A stretch of 64,000 nucleotides of DNA from Lottia gigantea (Eukaryota; Mollusca; Gastropoda; Lottiidae): positions 1,612,314 through 1,676,313 of the forward strand of contig NW_008708752.1 of NCBI RefSeq assembly GCF_000327385.1, in the 5' to 3' direction. Both the position numbers and the translations under genes were made by a program. Within the stretch, counting starts at the first letter, position 1. Every line of letters begins with the position of its first letter. Shown piece after piece: positions 49,101 through 59,706 of this stretch. The notes below the pieces were generated by a model, which saw only the letters and a list, made by a program, of their open reading frames with translations, was not told the origin of the DNA and did not search any database.

Positions 49101-52100
49101 ATCTACTTGACACCCCTCAACTTTCTAATGAACTCTTTCTCACATGCATATAGTCCATTGATATGAAACTGTATATATGTACTTTTGGAAGAGCTCATTT
49201 GAAAAATTAGGGGTGTTTGTGTAATGGCCATATATTTACATCCTTGCATTGAATATTCATGAATATTCTGAAATACCCATCTTTAAATCTTGTTACATCT
49301 AAGATAATAAGATAACAGTACAAAGGAAATAGTCACTTAAAATCAAACATCCCTCTTCATAATTGGGCACATTTAATTTCTTTTTATAATACAACTAAAG
49401 ACATGGCTGATATACGAATAAAAGACAGTTATCAATGTCCTAGAACACGTAACTTTTTGGTTTGTTCTTTGATTTCTTTTTGTTTGTGATTTCATTCAAT
49501 TTGAGGACTTTTGTGTAGTAATTTGTCTAAAGGGATTGTTAGAGAGGTTTTCTAAATTTGTTATGTGTATCTGGGACTAAATAGTATCAATTTGCACCAT
49601 TCCAATTTTCAGTCAGACTTCTGTGGTTCCTACGCAAGTTTGTTAGGTTGAATCCCGTCCGGCGTTGATCAACAACAACTCAAGGTGTATAAGACTTTAT
49701 GTTAAAAACCATTACAAGACTTCAAGTTGTTAACAGGACAGTAGTCCGAAGAATGGCTAGGTTTACTTGCTTTGTGCTATATTACACGTGATTTAAAGAA
49801 GGTGAACTTGATTAGTGAAGTACGCCTTATGGTGCTGCAAATCTACTAAAACTAAAGGTTTGATGAAGTAACTACTCAATAATCACGAGGCTTCATGTGA
49901 TCTAAGCATATTTTGCAATTAATGACGTCATTAAACGGTTAAAAAGATTCTTTACAATCCCTTTTAAGTAATCAACTTAGTCATATGCTTGATGGATCAA
50001 GGGCTATGATTATGACTCACATTTCCCTTTCAAATCCAGATCAAGTTCTTGTTATGAAAATTAAAGTTTATTGGTGCTTCCATCTGTAGACCAAACTTTA
50101 TGATTTCTTAAGATTAGAATATTGACTTCATTCAAGTAATGATATTCTAGGAAATATTTTTACAGAGAGGTGGATTTTCAGATAAAATTTGGGACATTTT
50201 CTGATTTTTGTATTATGTATATGAAATTCGATCGTACAATACTTTATCATTTCTTCAATGCCAAGTCATTTCCAGATTTTCAATTCTATTTTGATGGTGA
50301 TATTTCTAAAGAAATCTCTTGAATTGAATTAATGGATTTATTATGTAAGGACTGTGAGTAGTTTGCTGCTTTCTTAATCTTGGTATTTTTGACATTAAAC
50401 AGGTACGTGAGAAGATAAATCAAGCTTTCTCTATATTAAGACATTATGTTGGTAGAAATAAAGACAGTACATCTAGTACAGATAAAGAAGATGAATTGGA
50501 AACAGCCTCAAGTAAGTTGATTTCAGCTGAGACGGTTGCCAATATGTCTACTTCACACATATCAGCCACTTAATGGGAAAGGTGTGCCATTGTTTTGACC
50601 AATCATACATTAGTCTCAGAAACGGGGATTTTTTTAGCTTAGCCAATCAGTAATAGTGTTTACTGTTCACTGTTGAAATTTGAGCCTTCAAATCCAAGTG
50701 TGGCCAGAATTATCTGTGTTTGACTGTTAAAATGACGACTAATCATTTCAAAATACTCTGTGATATATAGAAAAGACATATATAGAAATAGTGAGTAAAA
50801 TTCCTAGTTTTAAACATTTCTAGTACTTCTGAAGACTATTTACATATATTCAAGACTCAAATCAAACCCCTAAAATGGCGCATCTGCCTCTTTAATGCGG
50901 TTCTATAAATAGATGTCATTTGCAATATGACAGACTCACAGAGATAGACGTCTGCTTGCTAAACTTTACTTAAGCTAGAAAGGTGTGATACCTTCTGATC
51001 TTTCAACTAGGGCTCCCCCTGTCAGTGACATAGGGCAGACTGACATAGTTGTTGGGGTGGGGACAGTAAAATTGAACCCATGTACTAAAGACTGTGCAGG
51101 TGAAAGGATCCTATGGTAGTAGGAAATCTAAATCATTTCATTTTATTCCAGCCGATTCTGATAGTTTTGTAGATGTTGAAGAAATCAGAAAAAGGAAAAT
51201 TTATGCTTCTACCATTAGAAAGAAAACTGTGAGTTATTTTTTTAATTATTACTTTTGATTTTTTAGACTCATGCACTATTGCCAAGAGGTCAGAGTTTCT
51301 GAATAAATCAGAGTATTACCTTCAAATTTTTCAACCCAGTTTCCCCTTGTCTTTGAAGGGGCTGACAAAAGCTTTTGTTGTTTTACACTCAGGGTTTTAT
51401 GCCATTCAATCTTCAGTCTACTATACTACTGACCTCATTTTCCCTCTGAAGTTTGTTTTGGGAGCCGCGGTGGCTCGGTAAGTTTGACGTTTGCTTACCT
51501 GAAGATCTAGGGTTCAATCCCAGCATAGGTCGAGATAATACCTTTGGATTTTTCAACCCGGTTTCCCCCTGTCAGTGATGCAGATAAGAGGGGCTGACAT
51601 TGAAAAAGTGTTTTGTTCTGATGGGACAATAAACCGAGGCCCCACGTATTACAGGCTGTGCATGTTAAAGATCCCAACACAGTTGGAAATTGAAAAAGAG
51701 CAGGCTTATGCCACTAATTGATGTATTGAGCACCATTTTAACAGTGAAAATATTTTGTTATTGTATTTATGTACCTTAGCCTAATATTATTTTGTTCCTG
51801 AATTTCGGGACAATGTTGAGAAAAAAAAAAGCAACTTTTGTTGTTTCTTGTTACAGTGTCAAAGTGTAAAGAAAAGTAAAGAATTTCTCTCTAGTATATA
51901 TCCTCAATTATTTGAATATGCTGTAATAGTGGGGTTAAGACCAGTGCCAGCAGGACAAGGCTTTGAGGCTTATATAATACACAAATTTCCTGAAATTGTA
52001 AGTTTATCTATAATTATACTACTTTATTAGGTATTATAGTGTGAAAGTCAACACTGGGATGACTTACAATAGTGCTGGCTTGGGCATCAGAATTTTCTTA

Positions 52101-55100
52101 CCTTATTAGGTAAAAGCCTAACTTTAAGCTAAGATTCCATATACGCGTCATGCGGATCCGTCATGCGTCATCCGTAATGCGTTAAAAATCGAAATGGTTG
52201 GTTAAAGAGGGTATGATTCCATATACCGGTATGCGAAAGTGGTATCCGTCAAATGGTCTCCGTCATGCGTCAAAAAAAAAATTGCCGGGTGTAGCGATTT
52301 TTGACACATCCGGACACCTCCCAAATGTGACGTATTTTGTGGGGATTTCCTGTCTTTTTTATGCACCAAAGCATCCATCTGTCTAGAATATGGAATCATA
52401 TTTGACGCATAACGGATCGGCAAGGGCCATTTATGTCCGCATGACGCATCTGCATGACGCGTATATGGAATCTTTGCTTAAGGAGGATTTAAAACCTCAG
52501 CACCTTATTGCCTGGCAGACGACAATCAAATTGAGATATAAGTTAAATTATTTAAAGGGGAAGATGTTTAAAAGGGAGACATGATTGTTTAACAATTCTT
52601 GCTATTTTGAAGCTAATGCATAATACCCCTTTAGCACAAAACAAATTGAATGCATGCAAAGTTATCCTACATCTGGATGATGTGTTAAAAGAGTTAAATC
52701 TTACTGAAATTCTCTTTAACTCTTTATCCTGCTGCTATATATAGAGGAATTATAAAGTTAGTACTACAGGCAATATATTTCTTTGTACCAATATGGTAAG
52801 CTTATTGTCCATTCAGTTACCAGTAGTTGTTATTGTCTGGCCTGGCCTATTAGTTGTTGTCTTTATTTATTTAAACCTGTAATAGACCTACAGATATATA
52901 GTAAAGTTGATTGATTATTTCCAGGTCCATCTTCAAACTACTTCTTACTGCATCTAATACCTTGAGTTCATCTGCCACTTTTCTTGTATCACTCAATCCA
53001 GCAATTTGATTGGATTGTTCGCTAGCAATTACAGCCAATCAGAGACCTGGATATAAAAGCTGTTAACATTTTGGCCTTGGGTTTACAGTTTTTGTCGAGG
53101 GCTCTGATTGGCTGCATTCAGTAGCCTATGATCCAATCAAATCGCTGCACCTTCTGTAACAAAGAAAAATTGACCAATGAAGTAAAGATATTGGAAGCAG
53201 TTAGTCTCTAGAAATGTTTAGAACTCAGATTGATTTGAAAATATTTCTCTATTAGTAAGCATGTAGTCAAGTTGCATGCATTTTTTGTTTAAATTTTCAA
53301 ATTTTGATGTTTGATTGAAGTATAGGCTGGCCTATGCCATCAAATTACTCACCAAAAAAGGTTACTACAAATTAGTAGCATAATTGTTAAATCAATTCTG
53401 TTTTTACATTTGTTCATAAGTTAGTTACTGTTCACTATTTGTTATGTTTTTGAATTAGTTCTATTCATTATTTATTCAATAAAAACGGTTATAATTCAAT
53501 AGATATATCTGCTATATTACAGGTTGATAGCAATGTATCTGTACCATTATTCTGTTTTCCTGATGCTTTAGAATATAAACCTGTTAAAAATATGAAAAGG
53601 TTGGTATAAGATTCTGTTTTAAAATGCCTTCCCAAATTATCTTAGCCTCAGGAATTTTTTTTCATGTGAATCGGTGGAATATGTCATAGAAATTTTGAAG
53701 GAATAATTGATTTCCACACAGCAGAGCATGGCTTTGTTCTAAAAATCTGAAATTTTTCTGTTTTTGAACACGAGCAACTATTTTGGAGACTGGAAATTAT
53801 GTGATATATATATCCTAGCAGTCAATGAAACGCCATTACCAAAATTAACATCATATGTTTCAGTTTTTGTAACAAGCATCTCAATATATATGATATACTT
53901 CATCATCTGAAATTTGGTGTTGAAAGGATTAACTGAATAAGACCAAGAGGCATTTTGTTGGGATAATGTGACATTAATAGAGAAGCCCCTCCATATTCAA
54001 AAAGCTATAAATAGAGGTGATGAAACCAGTCAACAGTGTCCTAAAAGAAAGCTCTTCTTCCTTTGTTCTTACTGTGGCACTTAAGAATCCTTGAAGCTTC
54101 ACTAAGAAAAGATGTCTTATGTTTGCTTTATCTGTTTTCAGTGAAACATATTCGTTTGTATTAACTAACTTTGATGGTGGTCGAGTTTTTGGCTACTGTA
54201 AAAGAATTCAGGTAGGATAGCACCATTTTGAAACTAGAAAATGAAAAGTTAAAATGACGACTCTGCTTTTCTTGAGACTCTGTCCTGGATAGAAAGACAT
54301 ATATAGAAATAGAAAGTGAAATTCCTAGTTTGAGGTATTTTTGAAGGAATTTTGTACATTTCGAGTACTTCTGAAGACTATTTACATATATCCAAAGACC
54401 AACCCCACAAAATGAATCTGTCCTGTATAATGAGTTGGTATATATTGATAAATGTGCCTTACATGTATTATAGCCCTGTGATTCAACTTTACCAGAAGTT
54501 ATATGTATAATCAGCCCAGTTGATGCTATTAATATGTATAATGTGGTATGTATATTATACAATTATAGGAGATTTGGTTGGGGGCACTGTAAAATTAATA
54601 AGAGCTTTGCTAAAATCAATTTTTAATTTGGTTTAAAGTAGAACTCCACATTTTTTGTCTCAACAAAGTCATGAAATTCGGAAATAACTGCTTTAAACAA
54701 AATTGGTGAGGCCCTTTTGTAAGATGTTGGATGGCCTATTTAATAATGATAATAAACTCTTTATTTTAAATGGGTCAACACCAATACACAAGGACATGGT
54801 CCTGTCTAACATTCAGCCAATATAATGAAAAAAAAAAACATTATAAAAATCATAGCACCATGATGCAAATGTAACAAAACACAAGACAATATTATGGAAT
54901 ATAACACACTTCTTTATATTCCATAATATTGTATTGTGTTTTGTTATATGTGCTCCTCGCTTCTATATGTCATTCAAATCTTATGATGTAAATGGAGGGA
55001 AGCATTGGACGACCTGATGGGTATGTAAAATAAGTGTGAATAATCATGATATGAAAGTAATAGAATATTTTGAATTTTATTACAGTTATTAAATGAAATT

Positions 55101-58100
55101 GAGATGAGAAGACAGATCTCTATGGAGATAGCTAAAGAATTATTAGCAGCTTCATTTGGACGACCTTTACCTAAACCTGGTAAAGATGTTCAGATACGAT
55201 GTCTAGTAAGTCTAAATGGATAAAACTACTGTATTTCTTTTTCCATAAAGATATCTTGTAAAATGTGGAATCACAATTTCCAGACCAGATATGTAATTAA
55301 AATTTTCATCATAATAATTTGGGTTTTGTTGTAGGATGAACTTGGTGAAATGGAAACAGTACATCTCCATAGACCATCTGATGCTAGACTAGATAATGTA
55401 AGTCATTGTTTCGGTAAATAGAACAGGCTGTACATACATGGACAATTATGATTGGTTAAAACTCTTAATTATGAACATAATGATATGATTAAGAATACAT
55501 AGTTCATTAGAAACACCAATTAATCAAACAGTTTGCTTAATTTGACACCAAAAATAAGGAAACCCATCTTTAATAGGGACACAGGCTGAAATAGATCAGT
55601 TGTCTGAAGATTGCAGAAAGCAGTGAGTATTTCCCCTTAATGATAACAAGATCCACATTCATTCCTTAAAAGGACATGGATAACATTTCTTGTTATTTTG
55701 ATCTTGTGCAAACTCCCTCTTAAAATATGGCTGGAAAATCAAAAACAAAACTTAACTGTTGTCAAGTAAATATTACAAATAACATGTTTATATTATAGGT
55801 AAATTATGATTGTTTATTAGTATATCTTGGTACTGATCGACTTATTAAAGTATTCTCAGCTTTACTATTAGAGCGTCGTGTTATATTGTATTCTAAAAGT
55901 TTGAGGTAAATACAATTTCAGTTTAAGTTTAAAGTAAAAGCATGGATTTCCTCTGGAATTTGTGTTTATGATAAAGAAATATTTCTGATTTAATGCAAAA
56001 TTCATAACTTTCCATAATTTTCTTACCAGTAAGAGCCAAGGCAAATTCAAATCTTGAAAATTATACTTGCCCATATTTTTTAATTTAGGAATTTGAAATG
56101 CTAAAAGGTAGGAAAGGGACACTTTTTGGCTTCAAGCAAAAGCTGAAAAGCCCTATTCAGTGTCTAGAAGGGCTATCTAACTTGAGTCCAGCTTAGATAA
56201 GTTTGAAGAATTGTACACTTGTACACAGAACAACATAATATGATCACATTTGTAGCATATTTGTAGCAAAAGACTTCAAATGCATTATTTTTTTTTTTTC
56301 AGTGTTTTAACACAAGTTATTCATGCTGTTGTGGCCTTGTTATATCCATTTCACTGGCAACATATTTATATACCAATTTTACCTAGTTCAATGTTAGATG
56401 TTTGTTGTGCTCCCACACCTTATCTAATTGGTATTTTAACATCACACTTAAATACAGTTCTAGATTTACCACTAGAAGAGGTTAGTATATTAACATCACA
56501 TCTAAATACAGTTCTAAATTTACCACTAGAAGAGGTTAGTATATTAACATCACACTTAAATACGGTTCTAGATTTACCACTAGAAGAGGTTAGTATTTTA
56601 ACATCACACTTAAATACGGTTCTAGATTTACCACTAGAAGAGGTTAGTATATTAACATCACACTTAAATACGGTTCTAGATTTACCACTAGAAGAGGTTA
56701 GTATTTTAACATCACACTTAAATACGGTTCTAGATTTACCACTAGAAGAGGTTAGTATATTAACATCGCATCTAAATACAGTTCTAGATTTACCACTAGA
56801 AGAGGTTAGTATATTAACATCACACTTAAATACGGTTCTAGATTTACCACTAGAAGAGGTTAGTATATTAACATCACATTTAAGTACAGTTCTAGATTTA
56901 CCACTAGAAGAGGTTAGTATTTTAACATCACATTTAAGTACAGTTCTAGATTTACCACTAGAAGAGGTAAGAATATTAACATCACATTTAAGTACAGTTC
57001 TAGATTAACCATATTGCAATTGCATGAATACCTCTCAAAAATAATTCAATTATTGTTAGCATACCCTTGTTATTTTCTAGGTTATGATAGTAGATTTAGA
57101 TAGAAAGAATATTTTGAGATCTGTTGGAGATGCAGTTCTAGATTTACCACTAGAAGAGGTTAGTATATAAACATCACATTTAAATACAGTTCTAGATTTA
57201 CCACTAGAAGAGGTTAGTATATTAACATCACATTTGAGTACAGTTCTAGATTTACCACTAGAAGAGGTTAGTATATAAACATCACATTTAAATACAGTTC
57301 TAGATTTACCACTAGAAGAGGTTAGTATATTAACATCACATTTAAGTACAGTTCTAGATTTACCACTAGAAGAGGTTAGTATATTAACATCACACTTAAA
57401 TACGGTTCTAGATTTACCACTAGAAGAGGTTAGTATATTAACATCACATTTAAGTACAGTTCTAGATTTACCACTAGAAGAGGTTAGTATTTTAACATCA
57501 CATTTAAGTACAGTTCTAGATTTACCACTAGAAGAGGTTAGTATATTAACATCACATTTAAGTACAGTTCTAGATTAACCATATTGCAATTGCATGAATA
57601 CCTCTCAAAAATAATTCAATTATTGTTAGCATACCCTTGTTATTTTCTAGGTTATGATAGTAGATTTAGATAGAAAGAATATTTTGAGATCTGTTGGAGA
57701 TGAATCAACTATATTACCTAAAAAAATAACTAAAGCGTTAAAGACTGCCATTAATATGTGCAAAATAGATGCTGGTATTTATTTTCCTTTTTTAGTTTAT
57801 GGTATTTTTAATGAATTTGAAATGTAATCATTTTTTAACAGAAATAGACAATTTTAAGACAATAGGAACAATAACACGTTATAAGAATACTTTCCATAAT
57901 TTATATGACGTGCAAGTGTCAATTTATTATTGAGCCCCTACCATAATATTAGTGCTGGCACGATATATCCTTGAATCGATGTATTGCGATACTGTATCGA
58001 TACTTGGCAATACCTTTGCCTTCATACCGTTTTATGATATAAATATTTGGACGCAAACTACTTCTATCAACTATATTATCAAATATCACAGTTATAAAGT

Positions 58101-59706
58101 TATGAATTAATAATATATAGAAACTTTGAAGATAAAATGTTAATTTTCATCCCATTACCCCATATCGCATTGCATCGTGACCCTAGTATCGTGATATGTA
58201 TTATATTTTGACCCTTGTATTGCGATATGTATCCCATCGTGGCATGTTTGATGATACCCAACACTACATAACATGATGGTGGATATGTTGCCAAGGAGGC
58301 TGAAACCCTTTAATGCTTGCATTTACCTTTTTTAGATTTCACATCTTTCATGTTATGTTATTTTTCTCAATGTACTTAATCATAATTTTGCAGAAGCAGA
58401 AAGATCTCAGACTTTGATGATATCAGAAGCATTTTTACGTGTTTTTGTTGAAACTATTGGTCATTACGGTGAATTTATTACTACACAACAAGACGGCAGA
58501 AAAAGCTTTTTAGTAAGTTTGGGTTTTTTCCTGTCGAATAAAATGATCTGGACATCCCCTCATGAAATGTTATTTTCTCTATGCGTGTTAATGTTTTCTT
58601 TTTTATATGAACACACGAATATAAAACACATGAATAATATATATTAGTGTGGGCAACGTCTCTTATATGTAAAAGGTTGTTTTGATTCAGTATAATTCAC
58701 CTTCTCATATGAAGTTATTTTGTCCCATCCATTAAGAATTGGGAATGCTTTTAACAATGACGAAATGGACCAAATTTTAAACACCTAAAAAAAAGAAATG
58801 AAAATTCGTCTACTATAATGATAGTGATAATTTGAAATTTCAGAAAGAAAATTTTATAAGTAAGATAGAATCTCAAGGCTTACAGCAATTTCTAGAATGG
58901 TTTACTGAAACTCAGATGTTTGAAGTTTTCATAACAAATCATTTAGAAAAACAAGATTGGGGATCAGTTGGTAAGATTCAGTATATTTGTTTTTATTCTG
59001 TTTATCTATTTAAGAATAGAGTTACTTCATTCTGTCTATTTAAGAATAGAGTTACTTCATTCTGTCTATTTAAGAATAGAGTTACTTCATTCTGTCTATT
59101 TAAGAATAGAGTTACTTCATTCTGTCTATTTAAGAATAGAGTTACTTCAATCTGTTTATTTAAGAATAGAGTTCCTTCATTCTAATATTCTGTATCTATT
59201 TATGAAAAGATTTACTTCAATCTGTCTATCTATATATGAATAGAGTTATTTCATTCTGTCTATCTGTTTATATTTCAGATATATTTATGAATAGAGTTAT
59301 TTCATTCTGTCTATCTGTTTATATTTCAGATATATTTATGAATAGAGTTATTTCATTTTGTCTATCTGTTTGTATTTCAGATATATTTATGAATAGAGTT
59401 ACCACATTCTGTCTGTCTGTTTATATTTCAGATATATTTATGAATAGAGTTACCACATTCTGTCTATCTGTTTATATTTCAGATATATTTATGAATAGAG
59501 TTACCACATTCTGTCTATCTGTTTATATTTCAGATATATTTATGAATAGAGTTACCACATTCTGTCTATCTGTTTATATTTCAGATATATTTATGAATAG
59601 AGTTATGGAGTGTAATAAAGACAGTGTTGGTGTAGTTCAAGAAAGATCTGGGCTAGGAACAAAAGTTAAAAATATCAGAAAAGCTATCAAATCAAAGATA
59701 GGATGA
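43182..59706 (+). CDS. DENND2: DENN domain protein 2 (Rab GTPase exchange factor), 16 coding exons
   Basis: By family knowledge DENND2 proteins activate Rab GTPases such as Rab9. Exons: 43182-44897, 48958-49083, 50403-50511, 51152-51228, 51857-51997, 53523-53599, 54142-54211, 54474-54545, 55086-55205, 55335-55397, 55799-55905, 56303-56480, 57651-57774, 58394-58512, 58844-58970 and 59585-59706. With the shortest splice choices they total 3348 bases, 1115 residues, all phases matching. Residues 1-572 are low-complexity, Ser/Pro-rich, with a polyproline motif (PPARPPPPRLRP, about 412-424) that could bind SH3 domains. uDENN begins near residue 690 (LFEYAVIVGLRPV). cDENN includes LPEVICIISPVDA, ALLLERRVILYSKSL and ALLYPFHWQHIYIPILP. 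dDENN includes ISEAFLRVFVETIGHYGEFI. The C-terminus is basic (KVKNIRKAIKSKIG). The start is the first in-frame ATG after a stop at 43140. Exon ends at 56480 and 59585 lie in tandem arrays (separate entries). Confidence 0.93.
45158..45602. mobile_element. MITE, family C, complete
   Basis: TTTATACCTTGACTGCAA at the left and TGCAGTCAAGGTATAA at the right are inverted. A second inner pair (CGAATACAGCCAATCA and TGATTGGCTGTATTCG) makes the element strongly palindromic. It is about 445 bases, non-coding, in DENND2 intron 1. Relatives: 52955-53170 (nearly complete), 26275-26446, 37428-37550 and a start near 59803. Confidence 0.8.
46700..47420. repeat. Long-period imperfect tandem repeat in DENND2 intron 1
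   Basis: Blocks of roughly 120-180 bases recur four or five times. They hold GTGATCTTGTGTTAA, GTTAGTTGTGATAGAATA, TTTTGACTGATCGTGATAAC and AATGAGCTGATTTCTG. Two blocks (about 46730-46870 and 47030-47170) are nearly identical for more than 100 bases. It is non-coding. Confidence 0.75.
48760..49660. mobile_element. Family B MITE pieces around DENND2 exon 2
   Basis: At 48770-48950, just before the exon at 48958, and at 49528-49648, the words GATTGTTAGAGAGGTTTTCT, AATTTGCACCATTCCAATTT and CAGTCAGACTTCTGTGG match family B. A right end CTTTACAATCCCTTTTAA lies at 49950-49967. One piece thus supplies sequence next to a splice acceptor. Confidence 0.6.
50574..50891 (-). mobile_element. TTAA-type MITE, family A, complete
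   Basis: The element is bounded by TTAA on both sides (50570-50573 and 50892-50895). Its ends, TGGGAAAGGTGTGCCAT and ATGGCGCATCTGCCTCT, are imperfect inverted repeats. Length about 318 bases, no coding capacity. It is the reverse of the 13.6, 16.3 and 18.9 kb copies. The TTAA target duplication is the hallmark of the piggyBac superfamily, so a piggyBac-type transposase probably moved it. It lies in DENND2 intron 3. Confidence 0.8.
51461..51770 (+). mobile_element. tRNA-derived SINE, near full length
   Basis: The head GGAGCCGCGGTGGCTCGGTA holds an A-box-like segment, and GGGTTCAATCCC, about 40 bases on, is a B box, so the head derives from a tRNA. The body follows with TCGAGATAATACCTTTGGAT, TTTTTCAACCCGGTTTCCCC, GAGGGGCTGACATTG, TATTACAGGCTGTGCATG, TTAAAGATCCCAACACAGTT and a GAGCAGGCTTATGCC tail. 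Fragments of the same family lie at 18836-19350, 30236-30325, 37215-37325, 51300-51385 and 62650-62770. It lies in a DENND2 intron. Confidence 0.85.
52127..52483. mobile_element. TTAA-flanked palindromic MITE, CpG-rich
   Basis: About 28-base terminal inverted repeats, TTAAGCTAAGATTCCATATA followed by CGCGTCATGC, recur inverted at the right end (GCATGACGCGTATATGGAAT). Both ends start in TTAA. The interior repeats the same words (TCCGTCATGCGTCA, ATTCCATATACCGG), so it is multiply palindromic. Its CpG density stands out against the AT-rich surroundings. It is non-coding and close to the DENND2 exon at 51857-51997. Confidence 0.8.
52955..53175. mobile_element. MITE, family C
   Basis: ATACCTTGAGTTCATCTGCC, GCTAGCAATTACAGCCAATC, TTTTGTCGAGGGCTCTGATT and GGCTGCATTCAGTAGCC match the complete element at 45158. 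It lies in a DENND2 intron. Confidence 0.7.
54250..54427 (-). mobile_element. MITE, family A, partial
   Basis: AAAATGACGACTCTGCTTTT, CATATATAGAAATAGAAAGT and TTCTGAAGACTATTTACATA are the family A body in reverse. The end near 54420 reads AATGAATCTGTCC. It lies in the short intron before the 72-base DENND2 exon at 54474. Confidence 0.7.
55412..55575 (-). repeat. Dispersed repeat, copy 2 of an inverted pair
   Basis: This is the reverse complement of the stretch at 6905-7077: GATTGGTTAAAACTCTTAAT, AGTTCATTAGAAACACCAAT and TTTGACACCAAAAATAAGGA. It lies in the DENND2 intron after the 63-base exon (55335-55397). Confidence 0.7.
56427..57008 (+). repeat. Donor-carrying 54-bp coding minisatellite in DENND2
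   Basis: Ten full units and one partial one. Each encodes ILTSHLNTVLDLPLEEVS and each contains the real exon end, ...CTAGAAGAG|GTTAGTAT, that is a 5' splice site. Donor positions begin at 56481 and follow every 54 bases. The array is open in the DENND2 frame from the exon start (56303) to 57008, so use of the nth donor adds 18 x (n-1) residues after residue 952 without a frame change. Unit variants: Asp to Asn in unit 2, Asn to Ser in the last units, and Arg for Ser in the last. The array ends where a unit breaks off at CTAGATTAACC. Confidence 0.92.
57081..57158 (+). other. Extra phase-symmetric chimeric exon candidate in DENND2
   Basis: An acceptor (ATTTTCTAG) precedes 17 codons identical to the start of the next DENND2 exon (VMIVDLDRKNILRSVGD). 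These are joined directly to AVLDLPLEE and a donor (GAGGTTAGT). It is 78 bases, phase 0 at both ends, with no stop. If included it would add 26 residues between residues 952 and 953. It arose because a 570-bp segment (57001ff and 57571ff are near-identical) was duplicated across the intron. Confidence 0.75.
57129..57582 (+). repeat. Second donor-carrying 54-bp array in the DENND2 intron
   Basis: Eight more units with the same GAGGTTAGT donor, ending in the same partial unit CTAGATTAACC as array 1. Two units read TATATAAAC in place of TATATTAAC, so the array is not open throughout in the DENND2 frame. That fits intronic sequence under weaker constraint than array 1. It is followed by the copy of the intron end and the true exon at 57651. 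Confidence 0.88.
58990..59185 (+). repeat. 30-bp minisatellite in the last DENND2 intron
   Basis: About six copies of TTTAAGAATAGAGTTACTTC plus ATTCTGTCTA. The unit is the same sequence as the 51-bp acceptor unit downstream (TTTATGAATAGAGTTATTTC, ATTCTGTCTA) but without the 21 bases that carry the TTTCAG acceptor. Both arrays therefore derive from one ancestral unit. Confidence 0.88.
59236..59606 (+). repeat. Acceptor-carrying 51-bp coding minisatellite in DENND2
   Basis: Seven acceptors, TTATATTTCAG|ATATATTT, end at 59278, 59329, 59380, 59431, 59482, 59533 and 59584, exactly 51 bases apart. Each unit encodes IFMNRVTTFCLSVYISD (early units ISF for TTF) in the frame of the last exon, and the frame is open through all of them. 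The preceding exon ends in phase 1 at 58970 and joins any of them equally. Use of an earlier acceptor would add 17 residues per unit before the C-terminal VMECNKDSVG. One early unit has TTTGTATTTCAG. Confidence 0.92.

Noticed and set aside
49630-49680. Possible tRNA gene (B-box-like GGTTGAATCCCGTCC)
   Set aside because: No A box at the right distance and no cloverleaf arms could be found. It is more likely a fragment of a tRNA-derived repeat.
51461-51535. Functional tRNA gene at the SINE head
   Set aside because: The A and B boxes are present, but the acceptor stem ends do not pair and the sequence continues into the SINE body seen in other copies.
56280-57008. A separate 242-residue repeat protein
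   Set aside because: The frame begins inside a DENND2 intron. From 56303 it is the DENND2 exon and then the donor array, so it is part of that gene.
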